Shown: piece by piece, positions 33,124-41,864 of the stretch
How positions within the stretch are numbered: position 1 is the stretch's first letter
Layout of the letters: every line of letters starts with the position of its first letter
NCBI GenBank assembly: GCA_934646185.1
Contig: CAKUEH010000011.1
Coordinates: 1-64,000, forward strand
Direction: 5' to 3'
Length of the DNA stretch: 64,000 nt
Source of the DNA: an uncultured Oscillospiraceae bacterium
GTDB taxonomy: Bacteria; Bacillota; Clostridia; Oscillospirales; Oscillospiraceae
Notes under the pieces: model-generated
Told to the model about the DNA's origin: nothing
The model's database searches: none
What the model saw: the letters and a program-made list of their open reading frames with translations, nothing else
Position numbers and translations under genes: made by a program

Positions 33124-33152
33124 ATTATACCGGTCAAGCGTCGGCTTGTCAA
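33124..33152 (-). promoter_or_regulatory. Perfect-consensus promoter of the phosphoribosyltransferase
   Basis: Minus-strand TTGACA (33147-33152), 17 bases, TATAAT (33124-33129): both boxes and spacing are exact sigma-A consensus. Confidence 0.9.
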
Positions 33153-33251
33153 TTCCTTCTTCGGTTTCGATTTTTTCGCTATTGGCGAAAACAACATATT
33201 TTTTGTGCAGTAGTGTAAATTTTCCGTGAACTTTTTTGTTGGTATCGACGC

Positions 33252-33280
33252 TTGTATTTGTATGCGTGTTCCTCTATAAT
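33252..33280 (+). promoter_or_regulatory. Promoter of the NCS2 permease
   Basis: TTGTAT (33252-33257), 17 bases, TATAAT (33275-33280). Confidence 0.8.
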
Positions 33281-33295
33281 CAAACTGTCAGAAAG

Positions 33296-33326
33296 TCTGG
33301 CAGGCTAAAATTTTTTTGCCTGCCAG
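33296..33326 (+). promoter_or_regulatory. Leader hairpin before the NCS2 permease
   Basis: TCTGGCAGGC/GCCTGCCAG with a TAAAATTTTTTT loop lies in the leader about 30 bp before the start codon. It may stabilise the mRNA 5' end. I see no purine-riboswitch blocks. Confidence 0.45.
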
Positions 33327-33353
33327 CGAGAAAAGAAAGGATGGTTTCCCTAC

Positions 33354-34757
33354 ATGAGCAATTTCTTTAAAGTGAAGGAACACGGCTCGACCGTGCGCAC
33401 AGAGATCATGGCCGGTGTGACGACCTTCATGGCGATGGCCTACATTCTGATGGTCAACGCCGGTATGTTCTCCAGCCTCGGCACCGTCAGCTACGGCGCG
33501 ATCTACATCGCGACCGCCATCTCCGCCGTTATCGGCACCGTTCTCATTGGCCTGCTGTCCAACCTGCCCCTTGCGCAGGCCTCCGGCATGGGCCTGAACG
33601 CCTTCTTTGTCTACACCGTCTGCTTCACCTTCGGCCTGAGCTACGCGAACGCGCTGGTTCTCGTCCTGGTCGACGGCATCGTCTTCGTCCTGCTGACCGT
33701 CACCGGCCTGCGCAAGATGATCTTTGACGCCATCCCGGCCGCCGTCAAGACCGCGATCTCCGCCGGCATCGGCCTGTTCATCGCGTTCATCGGCCTGCAG
33801 AACGCCGGTATCGTTGTGGACGACGGCGCAACGCTCGTCAATCTCGCTTCCTTCAACGTCTTCTCCGGCTCCGCTACCTGGGCCAGCATCTTCCCGATGC
33901 TCCTGACCATCATCGCGGTCTTCGCCATCGGCGCAATGTCCAAGAAGAAGGTCAAGGGCGCTGTTCTGTGGGGCATGCTCGGCGGCGCAGTTCTCTACTA
34001 CGTCATCGGCCTCATCACTGTTCCCGATTTCTATGCGACCGCTGTCGCTCCCAACCTGACCTCCGACTTCTTCGGCGCGTTCAAGGACTTTGGCACGCAG
34101 GCGTTCGGCAAGGTCTTCACCGAAGGCTTTGACTTCAGCCCGTACATTGCGGAGCACGGCATGAGCAACTTCATTGTCATGTTCCTCACCACCATGCTTG
34201 CGTTCTGCATGGTCGATATGTTCGATACCCTTGGCACGCTGTACGGCGCCTGCGCGGCCGGCAACATGCTGACCAAGGAAGGCAACGTCCCCAACATGGA
34301 CAAGGCCATGCTGGCTGACGCCATCGCCACCTGCTGCGGCGCTGTCTGCGGCACCTCCACCGTCACCACGTTCGTCGAGTCCTCCGCCGGCGTTGCCGAG
34401 GGCGGCCGCACCGGTCTTGCCTCCATGGCGACCGCTGCGCTGTTCTTCATCGCGATGTTCCTTGCGCCTGTCGCGCAGCTCATCCCGACCTACGCCTGCG
34501 CCGCGGCTCTCATTTACGTCGGCGTTCTCATGATGGCGAACGTCCGCTCCATCGACTGGGACGATCCCTGCGCTGCGGTTCCCGGCTTCATGACCGTTGC
34601 GTTCATGCCGCTGACCTACAACATCTCCTACGGTATCGCCTTCGGCCTCATCTCCTATGTCTTCATCAAGATCTTCACCGGCAAGATCAAGGAAGTCAAT
34701 GCCGGCACCTGGGTCATCACGATCCTCTTCGCCCTCATGTTCTTCCTCACCCGCTGA
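33354..34757 (+). CDS. NCS2 family nucleobase permease (AzgA/PbuG type)
   Basis: A 467-residue membrane protein with about 13 hydrophobic segments. N-terminal TVRTEIMAGVTTFMAMAYILMVN and ASGMGLNAFFVYTVCFT are the AzgA-subfamily signatures. CMVDMFDTLGTLYG holds the substrate-site Asp, followed by DAIATCCGAVCGTSTVTTFVESSAGVAEGGRTGL. Proteins of this branch take up guanine, hypoxanthine or adenine with protons. It lies opposite a phosphoribosyltransferase gene. Its coding sequence is rich in C-ending codons, suggesting high expression. A strong terminator follows. Confidence 0.94.
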   Translation: MSNFFKVKEHGSTVRTEIMAGVTTFMAMAYILMVNAGMFSSLGTVSYGAIYIATAISAVIGTVLIGLLSNLPLAQASGMGLNAFFVYTVCFTFGLSYANALVLVLVDGIVFVLLTVTGLRKMIFDAIPAAVKTAISAGIGLFIAFIGLQNAGIVVDDGATLVNLASFNVFSGSATWASIFPMLLTIIAVFAIGAMSKKKVKGAVLWGMLGGAVLYYVIGLITVPDFYATAVAPNLTSDFFGAFKDFGTQAFGKVFTEGFDFSPYIAEHGMSNFIVMFLTTMLAFCMVDMFDTLGTLYGACAAGNMLTKEGNVPNMDKAMLADAIATCCGAVCGTSTVTTFVESSAGVAEGGRTGLASMATAALFFIAMFLAPVAQLIPTYACAAALIYVGVLMMANVRSIDWDDPCAAVPGFMTVAFMPLTYNISYGIAFGLISYVFIKIFTGKIKEVNAGTWVITILFALMFFLTR

Positions 34758-34766
34758 ACCGGCTTT

Positions 34767-34798
34767 TTCCGGGCGCGCCATTCCGGCGCGCCCGGTTT
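34767..34798 (+). terminator. Terminator of the NCS2 permease gene
   Basis: CCGGGCGCGCC/GGCGCGCCCGG, 11-bp stem, then TTTTT. Confidence 0.9.
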
Positions 34799-34841
34799 TT
34801 CTATGCCCGCGAAGGTTCACAAAACGTACATATTTTTGCTC

Positions 34842-34870
34842 TTGACTTTTTGAGGGCGATTCGCTATGAT
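34842..34870 (+). promoter_or_regulatory. Promoter of psuK-psuG
   Basis: TTGACT (34842-34847), 17 bases, TATGAT (34865-34870), 32 bp before psuK. Confidence 0.8.
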
Positions 34871-34902
34871 ACAGTTTCACCAGAAAAGAGGAGGCGTTTT
34901 TT

Positions 34903-35844
34903 ATGGACAATCAGCCGTATATCGTCGGTGTCGGCGCTGCAAATGCAGACCTCAACGGCGCGTCCCTTGCGCCCATCCATCTGCGTGATTCCAATCCCGG
35001 CCATATCAGCCTGGCTGCCGGCGGCGTGACGCGCAACGTGTGCGAAAACCTCGCGCGGCTGGGTGCGGACGTGAAGCTTTTGAGCTGTGTGGGGGACGAT
35101 ACCTTCGGCGCGTTCATCCGCCGCTCCTGCGAGGACGCGGGGATCGACGCTTCCCACCTGCATGAGGCGAAGGGCGCGGCTTCCTCCATGTACCTGTCCA
35201 TTCTGGACGCGGACGGCGATATGCTCGTCGGTATGTCCGATATGCGCATCGTCCAGCAGGACATGCCGGAGGCGTATCTGCCGTCTGAAAAAGCGCTGAT
35301 TCAGGGCGCGAAGGTCGTGACCTGCGACCCCTGCATGGGCGAAAAGACGCTCCTGCAGCTGCTGGACATTTGTACCCCCGGCCAGATCGTCTGCGTTGAC
35401 CCTGTTTCCTGCGCCTATGCGCGCGTCGTCGCGCCATTCATCGGCCGCTTCCATACCGCCAAGCCCAACCGCATGGAGCTGGAGATTCTGGCCGGAATGG
35501 AAATCCGGTCCGACAGCGATCTCGAACGCGCGGGCGAGGCCGTTTTAAACAAGGGCCTCAAACGGCTGTTCGTCAGCCTCGGCGCGGAGGGCTGTCTGTA
35601 CATGGACGATACCGGCGCGGTTTTGCGCCGCAAGCTGCGGCCTGCGAAAATGGTCAACGCCTCCGGCGCGGGCGATTCGTTCGCCGCCGCGATGCTGTAT
35701 GCCACGCTCCATGGCTTCGGTGTCGAGAAGACGCTGGACTACGCCATGGCCGCCGGCATCGCCGCCGTTTCGCACGAGCGGACGATCAACCCGAACATGA
35801 GCGTTCCGCTGCTCGAGGAAATTCTGCTGGCGCACCGCATCTGA
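34903..35844 (+). CDS. psuK: Pseudouridine kinase (PfkB family)
   Basis: A 313-residue ribokinase-like sugar kinase. GVGAANADL near the start, LAAGGVTRNVCENLARLGADV (PfkB signature 1), and VNASGAGDSFAAAMLYA with the catalytic aspartate (signature 2) are clear. PfkB kinases vary in substrate; pseudouridine is assigned because psuG follows 32 bp downstream in the same operon. The product would be pseudouridine 5'-phosphate, the substrate of PsuG. No nucleoside transporter gene is attached. Confidence 0.9.
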   Translation: MDNQPYIVGVGAANADLNGASLAPIHLRDSNPGHISLAAGGVTRNVCENLARLGADVKLLSCVGDDTFGAFIRRSCEDAGIDASHLHEAKGAASSMYLSILDADGDMLVGMSDMRIVQQDMPEAYLPSEKALIQGAKVVTCDPCMGEKTLLQLLDICTPGQIVCVDPVSCAYARVVAPFIGRFHTAKPNRMELEILAGMEIRSDSDLERAGEAVLNKGLKRLFVSLGAEGCLYMDDTGAVLRRKLRPAKMVNASGAGDSFAAAMLYATLHGFGVEKTLDYAMAAGIAAVSHERTINPNMSVPLLEEILLAHRI

Positions 35845-35876
35845 ACCTGTACACCCATCTGAAAGGAGTTATTCAT

Positions 35877-36794
35877 ATGAATCTGAAGGATTATCTGTCT
35901 GTTACCCCTGAAATTCAGGAGGCCATCGACGCGGGCAAGCCCGTCGTCGCACTGGAATCCACCATCCTGAGCCACGGCATGCCCTATCCGCAGAACGTGG
36001 AATTCGCGCATAAGGTCGAAGAGATCGTCCGCGCCGAGGGCGCAGTCCCCGCAACGACCGCGATCATGGGCGGCAAGCTGAAGGTCGGTTTGAACGCCGA
36101 AGAGCTGCTTGTCATGTGCAAGGCAGAGGGCGTCGGCAAGGTCAGCCGCCGCGACGTGGCTGTGTATCTGGCGACCGGCATGACCGGCGCGACCACCGTT
36201 GCGACCACCATGATCATCGCCTCCATGGCGGGCATCCGCTTCTTTGCCACCGGCGGCATCGGCGGCGTTCACCGCGGTGCGGAAAAGACGATGGATATCT
36301 CCGCCGACCTGCAGGAACTGGCCAACACCCCCGTCTGCGTCGTCTGCGCGGGCGCGAAGAGCATTCTCGACCTTGGACTGACGCTGGAATATCTCGAGAC
36401 GCAGGGCGTTCCCGTTCTGGGCCTGCGCACGGACGAGCTGCCCGCGTTCTACTGCCGCACCTCCGGCTTCAAGCTCGACTACAACTGCCAGGATGAGCAG
36501 ACGGTCGCGAAGATCATGAAGGCCAAGTGGGACATCGGCCTCAAGGGCGGCGCCGTCGTCGGCAACCCGATCCCCGAGCAGTACGCGATGGATCCCAACT
36601 ACATGAACGGTATCATCGACAAGGCCGTCGCACAGGCAAACGCCGAGCACATCCACGGCAAGGCCATCACGCCGTATCTGCTCGCGCACATCAAGGATAT
36701 GACCGAGGGCAAGTCCTTCGCCGCCAACCTCGAGTTGGCCTACAACAACGCCCACGCCGCAAGCAAGATCGCTGTTGCCTATTCCAAGCTGTAA
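35877..36794 (+). CDS. psuG: Pseudouridine-5'-phosphate glycosidase
   Basis: A 305-residue enzyme splitting pseudouridine 5'-phosphate to uracil and ribose 5-phosphate. It is typical in length and sequence: VVALESTILSHGMPYPQN at the N-terminus, SRRDVAVYLATGMTGATTVATT, TGGIGGVHRGAEKTMDISADL (shown in parts: TGGIGGVHRGAE, MDISADL), and the C-terminal PYLLAHIKDMTEGKS. AAAGGAG precedes the ATG. It works with psuK to recycle the modified nucleoside from RNA breakdown. Confidence 0.96.
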   Translation: MNLKDYLSVTPEIQEAIDAGKPVVALESTILSHGMPYPQNVEFAHKVEEIVRAEGAVPATTAIMGGKLKVGLNAEELLVMCKAEGVGKVSRRDVAVYLATGMTGATTVATTMIIASMAGIRFFATGGIGGVHRGAEKTMDISADLQELANTPVCVVCAGAKSILDLGLTLEYLETQGVPVLGLRTDELPAFYCRTSGFKLDYNCQDEQTVAKIMKAKWDIGLKGGAVVGNPIPEQYAMDPNYMNGIIDKAVAQANAEHIHGKAITPYLLAHIKDMTEGKSFAANLELAYNNAHAASKIAVAYSKL

Positions 36795-36806
36795 TCTCCA
36801 ATACCA

Positions 36807-36843
36807 AAACGGGGCGCGCCAACCGGCGCACCCCGTTTTTTGT
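36807..36843 (+). terminator. Terminator of psuK-psuG
   Basis: AACGGGGCGCGCC/GGCGCACCCCGTT with one mismatch, followed by TTTTTT. Confidence 0.88.
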
Positions 36844-36854
36844 ATTAAGCCCCC

Positions 36855-37072
36855 AAAAGGCTCCCCTTGGGCACAAGGGGCCGATTCCCCCTGTCAGGGG
36901 GAAATGGGCCGTAGGGCCAATAGGGGTAGGGATGCTGTCAGCGAAGCTGACTGAGGGGATTCGAACGTCACATATTCCGGAGCACTTTGAAATCTGCAAC
37001 AAATCCCCTCCGTCATTTTCTTCGAAAATGCCACCTCCCCTTATCATGCGGAGCATGACAAGGGGAGGCTTT
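36855..37072 (+). repeat. Family 1 long repeat with an insertion
   Basis: A family 1 copy of about 218 bp. The first hairpin is interrupted by CCGATTCCCCCTGTCAGGGGG...TAGGGATG, then GTCAGCGAAGCTGAC, GAGGGGATTCGAACG, AAATCCCCTCC, CATTTTCTTCGAAAATG and CATGCGGAGCATG flanked by CCTCCCC/GGGGAGG. It lies between convergent psuG and the histidine-kinase gene. Confidence 0.8.
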
Positions 37073-37084
37073 TATACTGCTGCT

Positions 37085-38959
37085 TTACACACCCTCCCCG
37101 CTCTGCGGGAAGGTCACGACGGCCTTAAACAGATCCCCGTCGATCTCGATGCGGAACGCACCGCCCTGCAGCTCGGTCAGGCTCTGCGCGATGGACAATC
37201 CCAGGCCGCTGCCCTCCGTGTGGCGCGAACGGTCGCCGCGCACGAAGCGGGCCATGAGCTCCTCCGCCGGGATGTTCAGCTCATACTTCGAGATGTTCTT
37301 GAACGTGATCGAGACGGTTTTCTCGTCCGCCGCGCTCTCAAAATACACGCGCGTGCCGGGCATGGCGTATTTGCAGATGTTCGAGAACAGGTTCCCCAGC
37401 ACACGGGACAGCAGCTGTCCGTCGGCCTGAATGACCGGCTGGGACGGCGCGGGGCGGAAGATCGGCTCCAGCTGCGCTGCTTCCAGCTTTTCGAGGTAAT
37501 CGCCCGCCAGCTGGCTCAGCAGCACGTTCACGTCCGTCGGCGCCAGATGCACCGGGAGGCTGCCGGAGGACGCTTTCGATGCCTCGACCAGATCTTCCGT
37601 CAGCTTCTTGAGCCGTGCGGCCTGCCGGTTCAGAACGTCCACATATTCCTTTGCCTTTTCCGGCTGAATATCCTCTTTTTCCAGCAGATCGACGTAATTG
37701 ACAATGGACGTCAGCGGGGTTTTGATATCGTGCGAAACGTTCGTGATGAGCTCCGTTTTCATGCGCTCTGCCCGCGTCTGCTCGTCAACGGCCTTCTGGA
37801 TGCCGGACTGGATGCTTTGCAGATTCTCTTCGTGCTTTTTGAGCGCGGGCAGCCAGCGGGGGATGGGCTTACCCTTGTAATCGGTCTGGCCGTCGGCAAT
37901 GGCCTGTCCTTCCTTCTGCAAAAGCCTCAGACTGGAGGCCAGATATAAGATCACAATGGTCAGCACCCCGCGCGAGAGCAGCCACAAAACTGCATACTGC
38001 TCCTCATTCCACCCAAGCATGAACGTGAAGAACAGCTCCGCAAGGCACAGTGCGCCCCAGACGAGCGCCGTCCGCCAGACCATCGGAATGCGGCCCAGTC
38101 CCCGAAAGATCCACGCAAAAACCTTGTAGATCAGCGTGTTTTTAAAGAATCCTGGTGCCTTTGCCCGGCCTGCAACGCTCAGAAGGAGCGTCAGCGCCAG
38201 AACCGCAGTGCCGAACGCGAGAAGAATATAATACCAGAAGTCAATATACCAGATATCGCTGAGGAACGTTGCCCACGCGAAGAACAGCAGGACAAGCAGC
38301 GCAAGGAACAGATCGAGCGGGATTTTATTCAGCCAGCACTGGTAGATGCCGTCCACGCCCTCCTTGTGCCCCATGGCGCACAGCAGGAAGATAAACAGGA
38401 ACAGGCAGACCGCAAGAAGCAGAATGGTCAGCACGATCAGAAGATACCGTGCGCTGATCAGCCGCTCGACCCATGTCATAACGTACAGCGCGGAGTCGCG
38501 CGGAGCAAGCGGGCTTTTGAGATACGCCTGATAGACCACTGTGACCTCGCTGCCGTCGTTCAGCAAAGTGGTCATGTCCTGCTGGTAATAGGCGGAAGCC
38601 TTGCCGGAATAATCGTCTTTATTCAGTGCGCCGGTGCTGAATAGAATTTCACCGGTGTCCTTGTCGGTGAGCTTAAAATAGATGTTGGAGGTGAGCGGGT
38701 CATAGCGATCACGGAGAAGATTGCGCGAGACCGTATCGTCCTCCGCCCAGGCGTGCAGCGCCGCCCAGCCGTCGCCGCGTGTCTGCTGTAAAATGTTGTT
38801 TTCCGCCATCTGACGCACCTGTTCGCCGCCGTCCGCGAATGCGCCGTAGCGGATCAGATACGCGCTGCCCAGCGCCGCCGCGGCAAAGAGCACCGCGAAC
38901 ACGACCAACAGCGCGATGGCCGTACACTTGACCCAGAGCTTTCCGTATAGCTGTTTCAT
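37085..38959 (-). CDS. Sensor histidine kinase of a two-component system
   Basis: 624 residues. An N-terminal helix (ALLVVFAVLFAAAALGSAYLI) and an extracellular sensor of about 180 residues are followed by several more helices (LLIVLTILLLAVCLFLFIFLL and others to about 330). A long coiled region leads to the HisKA box NVSHDIKTPLTSIVNYV (His about 410), then N/G boxes NLFSNICKYAM and GSGLGLSIAQSL. The multi-helix arrangement is common in clostridial sensors paired with OmpR regulators. The start at 38959 overlaps the regulator stop (ATGA). The signal is unknown. Confidence 0.9.
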   Translation of the reverse strand: MKQLYGKLWVKCTAIALLVVFAVLFAAAALGSAYLIRYGAFADGGEQVRQMAENNILQQTRGDGWAALHAWAEDDTVSRNLLRDRYDPLTSNIYFKLTDKDTGEILFSTGALNKDDYSGKASAYYQQDMTTLLNDGSEVTVVYQAYLKSPLAPRDSALYVMTWVERLISARYLLIVLTILLLAVCLFLFIFLLCAMGHKEGVDGIYQCWLNKIPLDLFLALLVLLFFAWATFLSDIWYIDFWYYILLAFGTAVLALTLLLSVAGRAKAPGFFKNTLIYKVFAWIFRGLGRIPMVWRTALVWGALCLAELFFTFMLGWNEEQYAVLWLLSRGVLTIVILYLASSLRLLQKEGQAIADGQTDYKGKPIPRWLPALKKHEENLQSIQSGIQKAVDEQTRAERMKTELITNVSHDIKTPLTSIVNYVDLLEKEDIQPEKAKEYVDVLNRQAARLKKLTEDLVEASKASSGSLPVHLAPTDVNVLLSQLAGDYLEKLEAAQLEPIFRPAPSQPVIQADGQLLSRVLGNLFSNICKYAMPGTRVYFESAADEKTVSITFKNISKYELNIPAEELMARFVRGDRSRHTEGSGLGLSIAQSLTELQGGAFRIEIDGDLFKAVVTFPQSGEGV

Positions 38960-39651
38960 GATCTGTCTCCTTCCAGCTTGTAGCCCTTGCCCCAGACGAC
39001 CTTTAAATACCGGGGCTCGGACGGGTTGATCTCCAGCTTTTCCCGCAGATGGCGGATGTGTACCGCCACCGTATTGTCGATCCCGACCGGCGCTTCGTTC
39101 CACACGGCGCTGTAAAGCTCCGCAGGCGTGAAGACCTTGCCGGGGTGCTGCATGAGATAATACAGGATGTCGTATTCCTTCGGCGTGAGCGCGATCTCCT
39201 CGCCGTCGAGCGTGACGCGCTTCGCGTCGTGGTCGAGCGCAATGCCGCCGACCGTCAGCTCCGATGGGGCCTTGACCGCCGCGCCCAGCTGCAAAAACCG
39301 CCGCAGCTGCGATTTGACCCGCGCCAGCACCTCCACGGGGTTAAACGGCTTCGTGATATAATCGTCCGCGCCCACGCTGAGCCCCAGAATCTTGTCCGAA
39401 TCCTCGGACTTTGCCGTAAGCAGAATCACGGGGATATTGGAGAATTCCCGCAGCTTCGCCATAGTCGTGATCCCGTCCATGCCGGGCATCATGATATCCA
39501 TTAGCACCAGCTGCACCGGCTCTGTCTTCGCCACCCGCAGCGCCTCTTCGCCGCTGCAGGCCGTGTGAACGCAGTAGCCGTCGGATTCCAGATAAATTTT
39601 TAAAGCCGCGACGATATCCTTCTCATCATCGCAGACCAGAATATGCTGCAT
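38956..39651 (-). CDS. OmpR/PhoB family response regulator
   Basis: 231 residues: receiver domain with DDE (8-10), phospho-acceptor Asp52 in VLMDIMMPGMDG, and Lys101 in ITKPF; then a winged-helix DNA-binding domain (about 130-228) with LTPKEYDILYYLMQHPGKVF and HIRHLREKLE. It is closest in style to clostridial VanR/KdpE-like regulators. It is the first gene of the two-component operon, with its own promoter at 39687-39715, and the kinase gene overlaps its end by 4 bp. Confidence 0.93.
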   Translation of the reverse strand: MQHILVCDDEKDIVAALKIYLESDGYCVHTACSGEEALRVAKTEPVQLVLMDIMMPGMDGITTMAKLREFSNIPVILLTAKSEDSDKILGLSVGADDYITKPFNPVEVLARVKSQLRRFLQLGAAVKAPSELTVGGIALDHDAKRVTLDGEEIALTPKEYDILYYLMQHPGKVFTPAELYSAVWNEAPVGIDNTVAVHIRHLREKLEINPSEPRYLKVVWGKGYKLEGDRS

Positions 39652-39686
39652 AACAGATTTCCCTCCGTTTTCTTCTCTGTGCTATC

Positions 39687-39715
39687 ATCATATCCAAAAT
39701 CCCATGAACAAACAA
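39687..39715 (-). promoter_or_regulatory. Promoter of the OmpR-type two-component system
   Basis: Minus-strand TTGTTT (39710-39715), 17 bases, TATGAT (39687-39692). Confidence 0.7.
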
Positions 39716-39763
39716 GCGGGAAACGCCTTAAGATTTTATGAAGTAAAAGCTTTCACACCACAC

Positions 39764-39812
39764 ACAAGGCTCCCCTTTCAAGGGGAACTGGCGCGAAGCG
39801 CCTGAGAGGTCG
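39764..39812 (+). repeat. Short family 1 repeat
   Basis: AAGGCTCCCCTTTCAAGGGGAACTGGCGCGAAGCGCCTGAGAGGTCG, followed by the GCAGGCAGC linker seen at other short copies. With the next repeat it fills the 480-bp gap 39652-40133. Confidence 0.75.
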
Positions 39813-39862
39813 AGCAGCAGGCAGCCACGAAAAGCGTAAGCCCGGTGCGAATCCGTACAACC

Positions 39863-40028
39863 CCAAGGCTTCCCTTGGGCACAAGGGAAGCTGGCCCAAA
39901 GGGCCTGAAGGGATTCGAACGCAGCAAATTTCGGAGCACCATGAAATCTGCTGCAAATCCCCTCCGTCATATTCTTCGAAAATGCCACCTCCCCTTACTA
40001 TGCGGAGCATGGCAAGGGGAGGCTTTGG
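39863..40028 (+). repeat. Family 1 long repeat
   Basis: CAAGGCTTCCCTTGGGCACAAGGGAAGC: the end hairpin carries T/A in place of C/G on both arms relative to other copies. Then GGCCCAAAGGGCC, AGGGATTCGAACG, AAATCCCCTCC, ATTCTTCGAAAAT and ATGCGGAGCAT follow, with CCTCCCC/GGGGAGG. Confidence 0.82.
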
Positions 40029-40059
40029 GGGCTGACGCGCCCGGCTCCGAAAAATGAGA

Positions 40060-40088
40060 TTGAATTTTGAAAAAATCTAGTATAAAAT
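40060..40088 (+). promoter_or_regulatory. Probable promoter of the sugar-kinase gene
   Basis: TTGAAT (40060-40065), 17 bases, TAAAAT (40083-40088), immediately after the repeat and 45 bp before the start. Confidence 0.65.
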
Positions 40089-40133
40089 CAGAGTATCAGA
40101 ACTTTCATGACTGGGAAAGGAGCCGTGTGCATT

Positions 40134-41609
40134 ATGTTATTCATCGGCATTGACCTCGGCACGTCCGCGTGCAAGCTGCTGCTTGTTGCAGAGGACGGCT
40201 CGATTTTGAACACGGTCACAAAGGAATACCCCCTCAGCTTCCCGCATCCCGGCTGGTCGGAGCAGAAGCCGGAGGACTGGTGGGATGCGGTCGTGACCGG
40301 CGTTCCGGAGCTGCTGCGCGGATTTGACGCAAGTAAAGTTGCGGGCATCGGCTCCGGCGGCCAGATGCACGGCCTCGTCGCGTTGGACGAAGCCGACAAC
40401 GTCATCCGTCCGGCGATTTTGTGGAACGATGGGCGCACGTCCAAAGAAGTCGACTATCTCAATAACGTCGTCGGCAAGGACAAGCTGTCGGAGCTGACCG
40501 CGAATATCGCGTTCGCGGGCTTCACCGCGCCGAAGATCCTCTGGATGCGTGAAAACGAACCGGAGAATTTCCAAAAGATCGCAAAGATCATGCTCCCGAA
40601 GGACTACGTGACCTACAAGCTCACGGGCGTCCACGCCTGCGATTACTCCGATGCCTCCGGCATGCTCCTGCTCGACGTGCAGCACAAATGCTGGTCGAAG
40701 GAAATGCTGGGGATCTGCGGCGTTTCCGAATCGCAGATGCCGAAGCTCTTTGAGAGCTTCGCGGTCGTGGGCACGCTCACGAAGGAAGCTGCACAGACGC
40801 TGGGCCTGCCCGAGACTGTCAAGGTCGTGGCCGGCGCAGGCGACAACGCCGCGGCGGCGGTCGGCACGGGCACGGTGGGAAACGGCGGCTGCAACATCTC
40901 GCTTGGTACGTCCGGCACGATCTTTATCTCGTCCGACAAATTCGGCGTCGACCCCAATAACGCGCTGCACGCTTTTGCCCACGCCGACGGCGGCTATCAT
41001 CTGATGGGCTGCATGCTGTCTGCCGCCAGCTGCAACAAGTGGCTGTGCGAGGAAATCCTGAAAACATCGGATTTTGCGGGCGAGCAGAAGGATATCACGG
41101 ATGAAAAACTCGGCGAAAATCACGTTTATTTCCTGCCGTATCTCATGGGCGAAAGAAGCCCCATCAACAACACGAACGCCCGCGGCACCTTCACCGGCAT
41201 GACGATGGACACGAGCCGTTCTGATCTCGTGCAGGCGGTTCTGGAAGGCGTGGCATTCGCCATCCGCGACTCGTTTGAGGTCGCAAAGTCCCTTGGCATC
41301 GCCATCCCGCGCTCGAACATCTGCGGCGGCGGAGCAAAGAGCCCCCTGTGGCGCAAAATTTTTGCGAACGTCCTCGGCATCCCCCTCGACATGGTGAAAA
41401 CCGAGCAGGGCCCCGGCTACGGCGCGGCGATGCTCGCCATGGTCGGCTGCGGCAGGTTTGCCTCCGTGCAGGAAGCGTCGGACAAGCTCGTCGAGGTCGC
41501 GTCCACGACTGAGCCGGACGCGGCGCTGACCGCCAAATACGAAGCCCGCTACCAGAGCTTCAAAAAGCTCTACCCCGCGCTGAAGAATTTCTTCGCCGCG
41601 ACAGTATAA
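40134..41609 (+). CDS. xylB: FGGY family carbohydrate kinase (xylulokinase-like)
   Basis: 491 residues of the FGGY kinase fold. N-terminal phosphate loop GIDLGTSACKLLLV, GSGGQMHGLVALD and ILWNDGRT in the substrate region (xylulokinase-type), GAGDNAAAAVGTG, and the C-terminal SNICGGGAKSPLWRKI. By sequence it belongs to the D-xylulose kinase branch. It is followed by a repeat and then DUF4867 and a fucose/arabinose isomerase-family gene, so the actual ketose may be D-ribulose or L-fuculose. The start MLFIGIDLG at 40134 is fixed by homology; GGAAAGGAG lies 12 bases upstream. Confidence 0.88.
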   Translation: MLFIGIDLGTSACKLLLVAEDGSILNTVTKEYPLSFPHPGWSEQKPEDWWDAVVTGVPELLRGFDASKVAGIGSGGQMHGLVALDEADNVIRPAILWNDGRTSKEVDYLNNVVGKDKLSELTANIAFAGFTAPKILWMRENEPENFQKIAKIMLPKDYVTYKLTGVHACDYSDASGMLLLDVQHKCWSKEMLGICGVSESQMPKLFESFAVVGTLTKEAAQTLGLPETVKVVAGAGDNAAAAVGTGTVGNGGCNISLGTSGTIFISSDKFGVDPNNALHAFAHADGGYHLMGCMLSAASCNKWLCEEILKTSDFAGEQKDITDEKLGENHVYFLPYLMGERSPINNTNARGTFTGMTMDTSRSDLVQAVLEGVAFAIRDSFEVAKSLGIAIPRSNICGGGAKSPLWRKIFANVLGIPLDMVKTEQGPGYGAAMLAMVGCGRFASVQEASDKLVEVASTTEPDAALTAKYEARYQSFKKLYPALKNFFAATV

Positions 41610-41628
41610 CTCAAAATTTGCGCGCATC

Positions 41629-41795
41629 CAAGCCTGCCCTTGTCATGCCCCGCATGATAAGGGGAGGTGGCATTTGCGAAGCAAATGACGGAGGGGATAG
41701 GTTGCAGATTTCAGAGTGCTCCGGAATTTGCAGCGTTCGAATCCCCTCAGTCAGCTTCGCTGCCAGCTCCCCTTGTGCCCAAGGGGAGCCTTGGG
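41629..41795 (-). repeat. Family 1 long repeat (reverse) in the sugar cassette
   Basis: The complete family 1 copy in minus orientation: CTTGTCATG..CATGATAAGGGGAGG, CATTTGCGAAGCAAATG, GGAGGGGAT, a variable middle, CGTTCGAATCCCCTC, CAGCTTCGCTG and AGCTCCCCTTGTGCCCAAGGGGAGC. It separates the kinase from DUF4867. Confidence 0.85.
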
Positions 41796-41864
41796 GGCGC
41801 TCCCGCGCCAGTGCGTATTTAGATGTTGCGGCGTACAATCAACCGTTTGTTTTTAGGAGGAACT

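Noticed and set aside
33281..33353. Purine riboswitch before the NCS2 permease
   Set aside because: The leader is only about 70 bases and lacks the conserved loop and junction blocks; only a simple hairpin is present.
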